NCBI GenBank assembly: GCA_002937585.1
Contig: PTKE01000020.1
Coordinates: forward strand, 1-32,333
Reading direction: 5' to 3'
DNA: 32,333 nucleotides
DNA from: Alphaproteobacteria bacterium MarineAlpha9_Bin6
GTDB taxonomy: Bacteria; Pseudomonadota; Alphaproteobacteria; UBA7887
Shown: in pieces, positions 12,292-20,977 of the stretch
Position numbering within the stretch: position 1 is the stretch's first letter
How the letters are laid out: every line of letters starts with the position of its first letter
Program-made: the position numbers and the translations under genes
The notes under the pieces: generated by a model
Seen by the model: the letters and a program-made list of their open reading frames with translations, nothing else
Told to the model about the DNA's origin: nothing
Database searches by the model: none

Positions 12292-13248
12292 ATGATTACT
12301 GCTGATCCCCTTCTGCTGTTTCTCGCTGCGATGCTAATCGATATGTATGCCGGAGATTGGGTTGGTAGAGACAATTGGCCCTGGCATCCTTCTGCAATTT
12401 TGGAGAATCGGATTGGCTGGGTTGAATCCAAACTAAATCGGCCAGCCCGTGGCACCCGGACCCTCGTTGTCCGTGGCGCCTTGACCACAGTTATCGGTAT
12501 TGGACTTGCTGTCGCCGTTGGCAGACTCATCCATGTTCTGACCGTTCAGGTGCCACTATTTTGGATAATCGAACTTACACTAATTCTCAGTTTGGTTGAT
12601 CTTCGTAGGCCATGGCGGAACGCTATTGCTTTGGGGGACGCCTTGGAGCGAGATGGTTTGGCGGGAGGGCGTGTGGCTTTACCGGTTCTGTCGCCGCGTG
12701 ATCCAATCCATGCAGACGCATACGAAGTTGCCCGCCTTGGAGTTGAGGCATTAGCAAGTCGTTTTATTTCCGGCCTGATTGGGCCAGCGCTTTCATACCT
12801 GTTTTTTGGACTTGGTGGTTTATTTGCCTACCAAGCGTTGATTTTGTTGTCTGATCTTCCAGCCGATTCCCAACCATTCCATGCATTCAGCAATTGGCTA
12901 GCCGCAGTGATCGAGTGGCCAGTTTCCAATATCGGGGCGCTAGCTTTAGTGTTAGCTGCTGTTTCCATGAAAGGCACCCAACCGCGACATTCACTGACAA
13001 CGTTTTTGGGTTACTGCGGGAAGATGAATCGCAGCAAAAATGGAGCGGCGATTGCAGCTATGGCTGGAGCACTGGGACTCGCTCTAGAGGGCCCGCGGCA
13101 CTATGTGTCTGGTGTAATTAGCCGACCTTGGATTGGAAAGGGGAAGGCCCGTGTTGTGCCAGAAGACATTCTTGCAGCGGCTCGCCTATTTTTTTTGGGA
13201 TGTTGCGTTGTGGCAGCTTCGATTGCGGTGTTGGTGATCTTCGTGTGA
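12292..13248 (+). CDS. cobD: Adenosylcobinamide-phosphate synthase (CobD/CbiB)
   Basis: GDWVGRDNWPWHPSAILENRIGWVESKLN..., multiple TM segments, KNGAAIAAMAGALGLALEGPRHY. Confidence 0.88.
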   Translation: MITADPLLLFLAAMLIDMYAGDWVGRDNWPWHPSAILENRIGWVESKLNRPARGTRTLVVRGALTTVIGIGLAVAVGRLIHVLTVQVPLFWIIELTLILSLVDLRRPWRNAIALGDALERDGLAGGRVALPVLSPRDPIHADAYEVARLGVEALASRFISGLIGPALSYLFFGLGGLFAYQALILLSDLPADSQPFHAFSNWLAAVIEWPVSNIGALALVLAAVSMKGTQPRHSLTTFLGYCGKMNRSKNGAAIAAMAGALGLALEGPRHYVSGVISRPWIGKGKARVVPEDILAAARLFFLGCCVVAASIAVLVIFV

Positions 13249-13254
13249 TTGTAT

Positions 13255-13941
13255 CTATTGGCCATACTGTAGGGCCTCACTAAGCACTTCAGCCTGTATC
13301 CTTTCAACCTTATGCTTAAAAATTATATCCTCGGCGGTAACGCTTCGGCCGTAATAAGCGTGGTTGTACGCCCTGTCCGGGCCGATATAACCACCTTCAA
13401 GGGTCACCCCTCCGTAAAAACCCTGACCGCGGGCAAATGCGAGAATGTCGTAGTCGAGATTGAGAGTAGTCGCACTCTCGATTGTGCTTCCGACAAGCCC
13501 CACAGAGATTCCAGCCTCACCCCCAAGAGTTGCTGTGCCCGAGGCAATTTGTTTAAGGGCTCGACTGTTCATGATCAATAACATGACCTCTAGTTTTTCA
13601 AAGCCGATTTGTATTCCAATGCTCGCTTCTCCCATGACACAGAAAGATGGTGCCGACCATCCTCCATTTTTATTGTTGCGAGCTACGAGCACACACTGGC
13701 CGCCACTCCCACCTATGACTATCCCTGCTTTAATTATGTCGGGTGCAATTACGACGCCTTTTGCCCGTTTAAATTGTACCTGGTAGTCCAACCATTTAGG
13801 GTCGGTCAAAAGCGATTTGGCAAGTGCCGCCGAGTCCTCTATTAATTTTTGTGGATCGTTGGCCCTGACGTCCTGTTGCGCACATAGGCTGATGATCGTA
13901 AGGGCAATGATTCCTTGGAATGCTAAAAAGCGTGTCATCAT
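13255..13941 (-). CDS. Lipid-binding SYLF/Ysc84-domain protein with signal peptide
   Basis: AKGVVIAPDIIKAGIVIGGSGGQCVLVARNNKNGGWSAPSFCVMGEASIGIQIGFEKLEVMLLIMN; DILAFARGQGFYGGVTLEGGYI. Confidence 0.85.
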   Translation of the reverse strand: MMTRFLAFQGIIALTIISLCAQQDVRANDPQKLIEDSAALAKSLLTDPKWLDYQVQFKRAKGVVIAPDIIKAGIVIGGSGGQCVLVARNNKNGGWSAPSFCVMGEASIGIQIGFEKLEVMLLIMNSRALKQIASGTATLGGEAGISVGLVGSTIESATTLNLDYDILAFARGQGFYGGVTLEGGYIGPDRAYNHAYYGRSVTAEDIIFKHKVERIQAEVLSEALQYGQ

Positions 13942-14900
13942 ACCACCATGGGGTTTGTGGTAACTGTAGGTTCAGAGTCGGAAAGGCCTTCAATTCTTGT
14001 CCATCGCTTTTCACGGGGACCAAAATTAAAATCTGCTGGATGAAGTATTTCGGCTAGAATTTCTACTGATTCGACGAGACGCGGCCCGGGTCTGCTGAAA
14101 TATTGATTGCCATCTACAACGTACATCTCTCCAGTCTTAACCGCCCGTAAATCTTGCCACTCTGATTTGCTCCTCAGAAGACTTAAGTCATCGCAGGCGC
14201 GGGCTAAATTGAAACCGCATGGTGCGAAAATAAGTACATCTGGATCTGCTTGCGTAAGCGTCGACCATTCAATCGGGTTCGCGTCGAGTCCGGCTTTGCC
14301 AATAACTTCGGTACCTCCTGCGGCATCAACAAGATCTGGCAGCCAGCCGCCTGAGCAGTAAAGCGGATCAGCCCACTCCAGACACACTACACGTTTCAGC
14401 AGGGGTCTCACTGCCGATTGGGATTGGCGCGCTATCGATTCAACGCGACGCGCTAAATTATTAGCGAGAGCGTTTCCATCAACGCAAAGTACTTTCCCTA
14501 TTCGGCGAATATCAGACCACACATCATCGAGTCGCTTCGGTTTTACCGAAACCACCTGTGTCTGAACCAAACCCAAGTCACTTAATGAGGCCTCTACTTC
14601 GCCAAGGGACACAGCGCAGACCTCGCAGCGGTCCTGTGTCAGGATGTGAGACGGATTGAGAGTGCGCAACAGTTTGAGATCTAATTCATAAATACTTAAT
14701 GCTGACGTAACGAGGTATGAGACCCTGTCATCAATGCTGGCACTGGTTCCTCCGGCCTGGAAGACAGGACGCGTACATGCCGGGAGGTGTGCAATCTCGG
14801 GGGGGTAATCACACTCATGTGAACGTCCTACCACATATTGGCTGAGGCCGAGGGAGGCGACGATTTCAGTTGCGCTCGGAACGAGAGAAACAATCCTCAT
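13938..14900 (-). CDS. Cobalamin-binding (BtuF-like) periplasmic-binding-fold protein
   Basis: MRIVSLVPSATEIVASLGLSQYVVGRSHECDYPPEI; RVVCLEWADPLYCSGGWLPDLVDAAGGTEVIG. Start at 14900 preferred over the ORF-track start at 15002. Confidence 0.85.
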   Translation of the reverse strand: MRIVSLVPSATEIVASLGLSQYVVGRSHECDYPPEIAHLPACTRPVFQAGGTSASIDDRVSYLVTSALSIYELDLKLLRTLNPSHILTQDRCEVCAVSLGEVEASLSDLGLVQTQVVSVKPKRLDDVWSDIRRIGKVLCVDGNALANNLARRVESIARQSQSAVRPLLKRVVCLEWADPLYCSGGWLPDLVDAAGGTEVIGKAGLDANPIEWSTLTQADPDVLIFAPCGFNLARACDDLSLLRSKSEWQDLRAVKTGEMYVVDGNQYFSRPGPRLVESVEILAEILHPADFNFGPREKRWTRIEGLSDSEPTVTTNPMVV

Positions 14901-14988
14901 CGAATTACCGAGTGTAGGCGAGACTAACGGAGAAGAAGTGTGTGTAGCAGGAGGCATCACACAAGATACCATATAAAGTAGGGTAGAA

Positions 14989-15633
14989 CTACTTGGGCAC
15001 AAGATTTGTATATCTAATTCGCCATTCTCGCCCTATCCCGGGTCCTGGCTCATGATCAATCCGAGTTATCGAGAGATTCTCAGTTTCGAAGCCTAAGCAG
15101 TCGCTTGGAGGAAGGCCAAGAGCATGACCCAGCGCAGCGCGGATTGGTCCACCGTGGGCTACTGCGATAATGTTGCGTCCTGGGTGGGCCTCAGTTAGGC
15201 GATCGATCACTCCAGCCACGCGATGAGTCAGGTCAATATAACTTTCTCCACCAGGCGGGCAATGATCGACTGTGGTGAACCAAAATCGATGATGATGAGG
15301 TGCGGCGAGTGCAGGGATATCGGCATACGGCTGACCCTGCCAATCACCAAAATTTTGCTCCGAAAGACCTGGTTCGACCAGAGGATCAGGAGAGGATAAA
15401 CCGGCCCCGACAATTGCATCCAAGGTTTGTTTACTGCGCTGAAGAGAGCTATGCACACAAATAGCGTTCTCTGGTAGCAAACGTGCAAGTGCGCTGAACT
15501 CCTTTGGCGAGTCGATCTCTGCAGGCATATCTGAATTGCCATAAAGACGGCCTTGATTGCTAGTAACGGGTGCGTGTCGTATCCACCACCAGCGGGTGAC
15601 AGGGAATTTTGTTATGGGAAGTTTGTTGTTCAT
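14989..15633 (-). CDS. Histidine phosphatase family protein (alpha-ribazole phosphatase-like)
   Basis: WWWIRHAPVTSNQGRLYGNSDMPAE (RHxP), SSLQRSKQTLDAI, NFGDWQGQPYADI, IIAVAHGGPIRAALGHALGL. Confidence 0.85.
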   Translation of the reverse strand: MNNKLPITKFPVTRWWWIRHAPVTSNQGRLYGNSDMPAEIDSPKEFSALARLLPENAICVHSSLQRSKQTLDAIVGAGLSSPDPLVEPGLSEQNFGDWQGQPYADIPALAAPHHHRFWFTTVDHCPPGGESYIDLTHRVAGVIDRLTEAHPGRNIIAVAHGGPIRAALGHALGLPPSDCLGFETENLSITRIDHEPGPGIGREWRIRYTNLVPK

Positions 15634-16439
15634 TCGCCTAATTGTAGAAGTTGACCGTGGATTCGGGCGTATCGCAGTATTGCGAAGAAGATAAAAATAC
15701 TAGTCGTCACAAAAATTAGATTAAGTGCGACAGCGTTTAACAACAAATCAATCCGGAAAGTTTCGTCAATAAGTATGGCACGCAAACCCTCGAAAACGTG
15801 AGTCGAGGGGATTGCAGTTGCAATTGGTTGTAGCCAGTCCGGTAACACTGATATCGGGTAATAAACTCCACTCACCGGCTGAACCAAGAAGATTGCTGCC
15901 CAACCAAGGCTTTCAGCGCCTTGTCCGAACCTCAACACGAGCCCGCTTACTACTAAACCCAACGACCATCCCATAATTATTAGATTTGCGAAGAAAGCCG
16001 CTAGCGGTACACCAAGCGCGAATACCGAAACGTCGAATAGGATTATTGCCAAAATCGCCGCGCCTCCTACGCCGATAAGGGTCCGCACTAAGCTCACCAA
16101 CAATAAGGCCGTGATCATTTCTCCGGGCCTGAGTGGGCTCACAAATAAATGCCCCAAATTTCGTGACCAGATCTCTTCTATGAAGCTCAGAAACAAACTA
16201 ATTTGAGCGCGAAACATCACGTCCCATAAAAGTACTGCCGAAATTAGAATTCCGGCAGCTTCTGCTACCCACGAGCTGTGAGTTTCGAAAAACAGAGTGA
16301 TGAACCCCCACAGGGTCATTTGTAAAGCGGGCCAATAGATCAGCTCAAGCAACCGCGGCCAAGATCCGCGGATCAAATAGTAATGCCGAAGCACCATGGC
16401 CCAGATTCGAACCCAAGCTCGTTTCGTGTGTATGCTCAT
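15630..16439 (-). CDS. ABC-2 type transporter permease
   Basis: Six hydrophobic segments; ELIYWPALQMTLWGFITLFF, FVSPLRPGEMITALLLVSL; 4-nt overlap with the upstream ATPase gene. Confidence 0.88.
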   Translation of the reverse strand: MSIHTKRAWVRIWAMVLRHYYLIRGSWPRLLELIYWPALQMTLWGFITLFFETHSSWVAEAAGILISAVLLWDVMFRAQISLFLSFIEEIWSRNLGHLFVSPLRPGEMITALLLVSLVRTLIGVGGAAILAIILFDVSVFALGVPLAAFFANLIIMGWSLGLVVSGLVLRFGQGAESLGWAAIFLVQPVSGVYYPISVLPDWLQPIATAIPSTHVFEGLRAILIDETFRIDLLLNAVALNLIFVTTSIFIFFAILRYARIHGQLLQLGE

Positions 16440-17188
16440 TGAGCTGTCTCCGAGGCCGCGATCCGATCCCGGGCAATGTCAAGGAATACTTGCTCAAGAG
16501 TTTGACGACCAAAGCGAGCAATTAAGTGCGATGGTGTGCCACGGTCAACGATTCGTCCGGCTTTGAGCACCAGCACATCGCTACATAACCGCTCCACTTC
16601 GGACATATTGTGTGAGGCAAGTAAAATCGTCGCGCTGGTTTCACGCTGATAGTCTTCCAGATAACCTCTAACAGCGTCGGCCGTATCTGGATCCATCGAT
16701 GCGGTTGGTTCGTCGAGCAACAAAAGACGAGGCTTATTGAGCAAGGCCTTAGCCAGGGAAGCGCGAGTTTTTTGCCCGGCAGACAGCTTGCCAGCAGGTC
16801 GGTCGAGGAATTCTGTGAGATCAAAATCGCTCGCTAACTGATTTATGCGAGAGTTTATTTGTGAAATGCCATACAGGTGGCCATAGACAATCAGATTTTC
16901 ACGAACTGTTAGGCGGTGAGGCAAATCGACATAAGGTGAAGAGAAATTCATCCAAGGCAGTACGCGATGTCGGTGGCGGATCATATCTTCGCCAAAAATC
17001 CTAATTTCACCGGAACTCGGGAGTAAAAGTCCCAGCAGCATGCCAAGGGTAGTGGTTTTGCCAGCACCATTGCCTCCTAGTAGACCGACGGTGGATCCAC
17101 GGGCAAGATCAAAACAGATCCGATCAACCGCGACCACATTGCCAAACCGTTTTGAAAGATCGCGAACGTTAATGATTGTTTCGGACAT
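16436..17188 (-). CDS. ABC transporter ATP-binding protein
   Basis: Walker A GGNGAGKTTTLGMLLGLL, signature LSAGQKTRASLAKALLNKPRLLLLDEPTASMDPDTA. Confidence 0.95.
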   Translation of the reverse strand: MSETIINVRDLSKRFGNVVAVDRICFDLARGSTVGLLGGNGAGKTTTLGMLLGLLLPSSGEIRIFGEDMIRHRHRVLPWMNFSSPYVDLPHRLTVRENLIVYGHLYGISQINSRINQLASDFDLTEFLDRPAGKLSAGQKTRASLAKALLNKPRLLLLDEPTASMDPDTADAVRGYLEDYQRETSATILLASHNMSEVERLCSDVLVLKAGRIVDRGTPSHLIARFGRQTLEQVFLDIARDRIAASETAQ

Positions 17189-17200
17189 CGTGGCGCAACC

Positions 17201-17240
17201 TGACCTGACATGTCTTCAGGGTCAATGACTGCGAAGACAT
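17201..17240 (-). promoter_or_regulatory. Two overlapping dyads in the leader of the ABC operon; possible switch or operator
   Basis: Plus strand ATGTCTTC (17210-17217) / GAAGACAT (17233-17240), and overlapping TGACCTGA (17201-17208) / TCAGGGTCA (17216-17224, one bulged G). 13-22 nt upstream of the ATPase start. Confidence 0.4.
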
Positions 17241-17409
17241 ATGCGTCTGTGTTGGCGTTGGTCCTGATATACCATCCATAGCCAATACATAAGGACTTGG
17301 TGAGATATGTTTCTCAGATGTTGAAGATTTTGTTCACGTACAGACGGAGCATTGTGGTTTGCGCAATGCACCATAATAAATGATGGCCGTGAGCAAAGAC
17401 ACCCGCGCT

Positions 17410-18216
17410 TTAGTTTTCCTGTCGCACGTTTGCCTTGCGTATGAGTTTGTACACGATCGGGGCTAATGCCAAGCCTACTAGGCCGATAAGTGCGGCGACC
17501 ACCCGAGGGGTCATAATGCTTTTCAGGGAGAATCCGTCCTCCGATTGGAGTAGGTCATCCAGTTCAGCCCCTGCCAGTGAAAGTATCAATGCTGCTGGAA
17601 AGCTGCCGAGCAAAGTGGCAACAAGAAAGATTTTAACGCGTACGCCGAGAATTCCCGCTGCTAGGTTTACCATCCCGAAGGGAAATAAGGGCACTAGGCG
17701 CATCGTTAACAAGTAGCTAAAAGCATTTTTCTGAAAGCCGGCCTCCATTTTTTGCAGAAATTTCCCTCCCCGCCGCACCAGAAAGTTTCCAACGGCGTTT
17801 CTGACAACCAGAAATACGATGGTTGCTCCTATTGTTGCGCCGCTCAAACTTAGCAGGGCGCCCGGAAAGGCTCCGAATAAAAATCCTCCTGCTAGAGTTA
17901 CGAAAATTGGGCCAGGCAGAGAGAGTAGGACCACCCCTACGTATACTGCTAAGTAAGTGAATGGCGCTAGGAGTCCTGCATTTTCAACCCAAGTAGCGAG
18001 GTCATTGCGATGGGAGCGTAGGGTCTCAAAGCGTAGGTAAGACTCAACATCCAAGACAAATGCTATGCCGATCACCCCGACTAAAGCGACTAACGGTAAA
18101 GCACGCAACCAGAGGGGATGGGTTCGAATTTGCTGGTTCTCGCTAAGTTTAGGGCAGTCAACTGAATCTTCCCCATCAGGCACCGTGGAACGGGCCGGAT
18201 GGCCATGTGCATTCAT
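17410..18216 (-). CDS. TVP38/TMEM64 (VTT domain) family membrane protein
   Basis: VVLLSLPGPIFVTLAGGFLFGAFPGALLSLSGATIGATIVFLVVRNAVG; MRLVPLFPFGMVNLAAGILGVRVKIFLVATLLGSFPAALILSLAGAEL. Confidence 0.88.
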   Translation of the reverse strand: MNAHGHPARSTVPDGEDSVDCPKLSENQQIRTHPLWLRALPLVALVGVIGIAFVLDVESYLRFETLRSHRNDLATWVENAGLLAPFTYLAVYVGVVLLSLPGPIFVTLAGGFLFGAFPGALLSLSGATIGATIVFLVVRNAVGNFLVRRGGKFLQKMEAGFQKNAFSYLLTMRLVPLFPFGMVNLAAGILGVRVKIFLVATLLGSFPAALILSLAGAELDDLLQSEDGFSLKSIMTPRVVAALIGLVGLALAPIVYKLIRKANVRQEN

Positions 18217-18444
18217 TAATTATTGATCGTTTTGTATCAATTGTGTTAGCGCGCGTCCAACTTCTTTGAAGTCGTAGCAAGTATCGGAGACCATCACAAT
18301 ATCGAGCGCTATGCTGGCTGACGAGCGTAACCGTAGCGTGTGTTGGGCAGCTGTAAGAAAATAGCGCCTAGAGCGCCAATTGACTTCACTGAGGTGACCT
18401 CGTATACACCCGCCCATTCTATCTTCGCCAGCGGGGGCAGTTAA

Positions 18445-18579
18445 GTGAAACGGACCTACCAACCTAGCGTTTTAGTTCGTAAGCGCAGGCACGGGTTTCG
18501 CGCGCGCATGTCGTCTGTGGCTGGCCGGAGAATCTTGGCCAGGAGACGGGCAAAAGGGCGCAAGCGTCTGTCTGCTTGA
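18445..18579 (+). CDS. rpmH: 50S ribosomal protein L34
   Basis: GTG start; translates to [44 protein letters not shown] (44 aa). Missing from the ORF track (below the length cutoff). Confidence 0.97.
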   Translation: MKRTYQPSVLVRKRRHGFRARMSSVAGRRILARRRAKGRKRLSA

Positions 18580-18594
18580 GTTGCTGACGGGGCC

Positions 18595-18957
18595 ATGCCA
18601 CGGCTCAAAAAACGACAAGATTTTATTCGTTTAAGCAAATTTGGCCGTAAGGTGGGGATGCGTCATTTTGTGCTCCAGGTGGCACCACGACCTTCGGGTG
18701 ACGCTGTAAATTCTGAGCCGCGTATTGGCTTGACGGCAAGCCGCCGAGTTGGTGGTGCGGTCCAGCGCAATCGAGCACGCCGCCGATTGTGTTCGCTGGC
18801 CGAACAGGTCATAAACCTCAATGCACGGCCAGATCAGGATTATGTGTTGATAGCACGCAGTGAGATATTGTCGGCTTCATTTGGTCAGCTTAAGTTGGAG
18901 TTGGAGCGCGCTCTGGATAAACTCAATCTCCGTCGGCGCGCGTCGGATAATCGATAA
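18595..18957 (+). CDS. rnpA: Ribonuclease P protein component
   Basis: MPRLKKRQDFIRLSKFGRKVG...PRIGLTASRRVGGAVQRNRARRRL; follows rpmH by 15 nt. Confidence 0.95.
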   Translation: MPRLKKRQDFIRLSKFGRKVGMRHFVLQVAPRPSGDAVNSEPRIGLTASRRVGGAVQRNRARRRLCSLAEQVINLNARPDQDYVLIARSEILSASFGQLKLELERALDKLNLRRRASDNR

Positions 18958-18974
18958 TCGAGGGTTTGATTCCG

Positions 18975-19235
18975 ATGAGTCCTTTTGCCGTCGGGTTGCG
19001 TGGTTTGGTGCACACTTACCGCGTGTTTGTAGCGCCATGGTTGCCGCCGGCATGTCGGTTTACCCCAAGCTGTTCGGTTTATGCGCTTGAGGCACTGAAG
19101 CGACATGGCGCGTTTCACGGCGGGTGGCTGAGTGTAAAAAGACTTGCTAGGTGCCAGCCTTGGGGTGCTTGGGGGTACGACCCGGTGCCAGATGGCCCAA
19201 TCCACGATCCTTCTCACCGCGGTACTCCAGGATGA
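18975..19235 (+). CDS. yidD: Membrane protein insertion efficiency factor YidD
   Basis: GLVHTYRVFVAPWLPPACRFTPSCSVYALEALKRHGAFHGGWLSVKRLARCQPWGAWGYDPVP. Confidence 0.95.
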   Translation: MSPFAVGLRGLVHTYRVFVAPWLPPACRFTPSCSVYALEALKRHGAFHGGWLSVKRLARCQPWGAWGYDPVPDGPIHDPSHRGTPG

Positions 19236-19239
19236 ACAC

Positions 19240-20976
19240 ATGAACGAGCAACGGAACCTTTTGCTTGCGATTGTTGTATCGGTTGCAATTTTGTTCGGAT
19301 TTCAGCTTGTGTTCAGCCCTCGAACAATGCTGCCAGATGAGGAAAACGAGCCCGCACAAACAGGGATCACTCAAACACCGACACGGGATTTTGTCCAATC
19401 CCCGCCGAACGATCGAGAGGACCTCTCAGTCCCTGTTGATCCCAGCGCAGAGCGCACAGTTCTGCTTGAGGAAGCCGCTCGCATCCCGATCAACCCTCAT
19501 GAGGAAGGGGCTGCAATTTCTGGTTCTATCGCCCTTAAAGGGGCACGTATTGATGATGTTGTTTTGAATCGGTACCAAGAAGAGATTGAACCAAATAGTC
19601 CCCGTATCGTGATGTTCTCTCCACTCGAGACTGCTCTTCCATACTACGCTGATTTTGGCTGGGTTGTGGACCAGGGCATTGAAATTGAATTGCCAGACGG
19701 TGAAACAATCTGGAGTGCCGATCGAGACAAACTGATTCCTTCCCAACCAGTAAAGTTAAGCTGGCAAAATGGGCAGGGGTTGCGTTTTGAGCGGGAGATT
19801 GCCGTTGATGAGAACTACATGTTCACGATCACCGATCGCGTCATCAACGATGGTACTCGGTCATTATTATTGTACCCCTACGGGCTCATTAGCCGAACAG
19901 ATGAACCCGATACGTTGGGATTTTTTATTCTCCATGAAGGTCCCCTCGGCGTGTTTGACGGGACTCTTCAAGAATTGACCTATGACGACCTTAGGGATAA
20001 TCCGGCTGAGACAGTACAGAGCACCGGCGGTTGGATAGGAATTACCGATAAATATTGGTTGGCGGCGTTAATACCCGACCAAAATATTCCCATGACGGGT
20101 CGTTTTTATTATACCAACACAGGAAGCCGCGAAAAATTCCAAGTTGATTATTTACTTGAAGGGAAACCACTTGCCCCGGCGGGGCGCATAGAGGTTACAA
20201 ACCGTTTGTTTGCGGGCGCGAAGGTAGTGACCCTGCTTGATCAATACGAGAGCGACTTTGGTATCGCGCGCTTTGATCTGGCAGTAGATTTTGGTTGGTT
20301 TTATTTTTTAACCAAGCCACTTTTTTATCTTATCCACTACCTTACGGGGTACCTCGGCAATATCGGGCTCGCTATCTTGTCAGTAACTGTGATCATCAAG
20401 CTGATTTTTTTTCCGCTAGCTAACAAATCATATACTGCAATGAGCAAGCTAAAAAAGTTGCAGCCGGAAATGATGAAATTGCGAGAGCAGTTTGGTGACG
20501 ACAAAGTGCGCCTTAATCAGGAAATGATGGCCCTATACAAAAGGGAAGGAGCAAATCCGCTTGCTGGTTGTTTGCCAATCGTGATTCAGATTCCAGTCTT
20601 TTTTGCTCTTTATAAAGTGTTGTTTGTTACAATTGAAATGCGACACGCGCCGTTTTACGGCTGGGTCCAAGATCTTTCGGCACCGGACCCAACAAGTATA
20701 TTTAATTTGTTCGGTTTGCTTCCGTACACCCCACCCGAATTTTTAGCTATCGGCCTCTGGCCGCTAGCGATGGGTTTCACAATGTGGTTGCAGCAAAAAC
20801 TCAACCCCGCACCTCCTGATCCGACGCAAGCGCGAATTATGATGCTTCTGCCGGTTGTTTTTACTTTCTTGTTCGCGAGGTTCGCCGCTGGGCTGGTTAT
20901 ATATTGGACATGGAACAACGTCCTGTCCATCCTCCAGCAGTGGGTTATCATGCGCCGAATGGGGGTCAGGGCGTAA
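19240..20976 (+). CDS. yidC: Membrane protein insertase YidC
   Basis: MNEQRNLLLAIVVSVAILFGFQL (ATG at 19240 preferred over the ORF-track start 19144); FYFLTKPLFYLIHYLTGYLGNIGLAILSVTVIIKLIFFPLANKSYTAMSKLKKLQPEM. Confidence 0.96.
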   Translation: MNEQRNLLLAIVVSVAILFGFQLVFSPRTMLPDEENEPAQTGITQTPTRDFVQSPPNDREDLSVPVDPSAERTVLLEEAARIPINPHEEGAAISGSIALKGARIDDVVLNRYQEEIEPNSPRIVMFSPLETALPYYADFGWVVDQGIEIELPDGETIWSADRDKLIPSQPVKLSWQNGQGLRFEREIAVDENYMFTITDRVINDGTRSLLLYPYGLISRTDEPDTLGFFILHEGPLGVFDGTLQELTYDDLRDNPAETVQSTGGWIGITDKYWLAALIPDQNIPMTGRFYYTNTGSREKFQVDYLLEGKPLAPAGRIEVTNRLFAGAKVVTLLDQYESDFGIARFDLAVDFGWFYFLTKPLFYLIHYLTGYLGNIGLAILSVTVIIKLIFFPLANKSYTAMSKLKKLQPEMMKLREQFGDDKVRLNQEMMALYKREGANPLAGCLPIVIQIPVFFALYKVLFVTIEMRHAPFYGWVQDLSAPDPTSIFNLFGLLPYTPPEFLAIGLWPLAMGFTMWLQQKLNPAPPDPTQARIMMLLPVVFTFLFARFAAGLVIYWTWNNVLSILQQWVIMRRMGVRA

Positions 20977-20977
20977 C

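Noticed and set aside
16776-16810. ABC signature LSAGQ instead of LSGGQ
   Set aside because: A common tolerated variant in ABC-2 exporter ATPases; not unusual by itself.
17189-17409. Cobalamin riboswitch upstream of the ABC/BtuF-like operon
   Set aside because: I could not recognise a B12-box-like core; only simple dyads are visible. An Infernal scan would be decisive.
18115-18140. GGGTTCGAATT, resembling a tRNA T-loop
   Set aside because: Lies inside the TVP38-family CDS with no acceptor or anticodon stem around it; similar GGTTCGAA-like strings at about 16405 and 22775 are also within CDSs.
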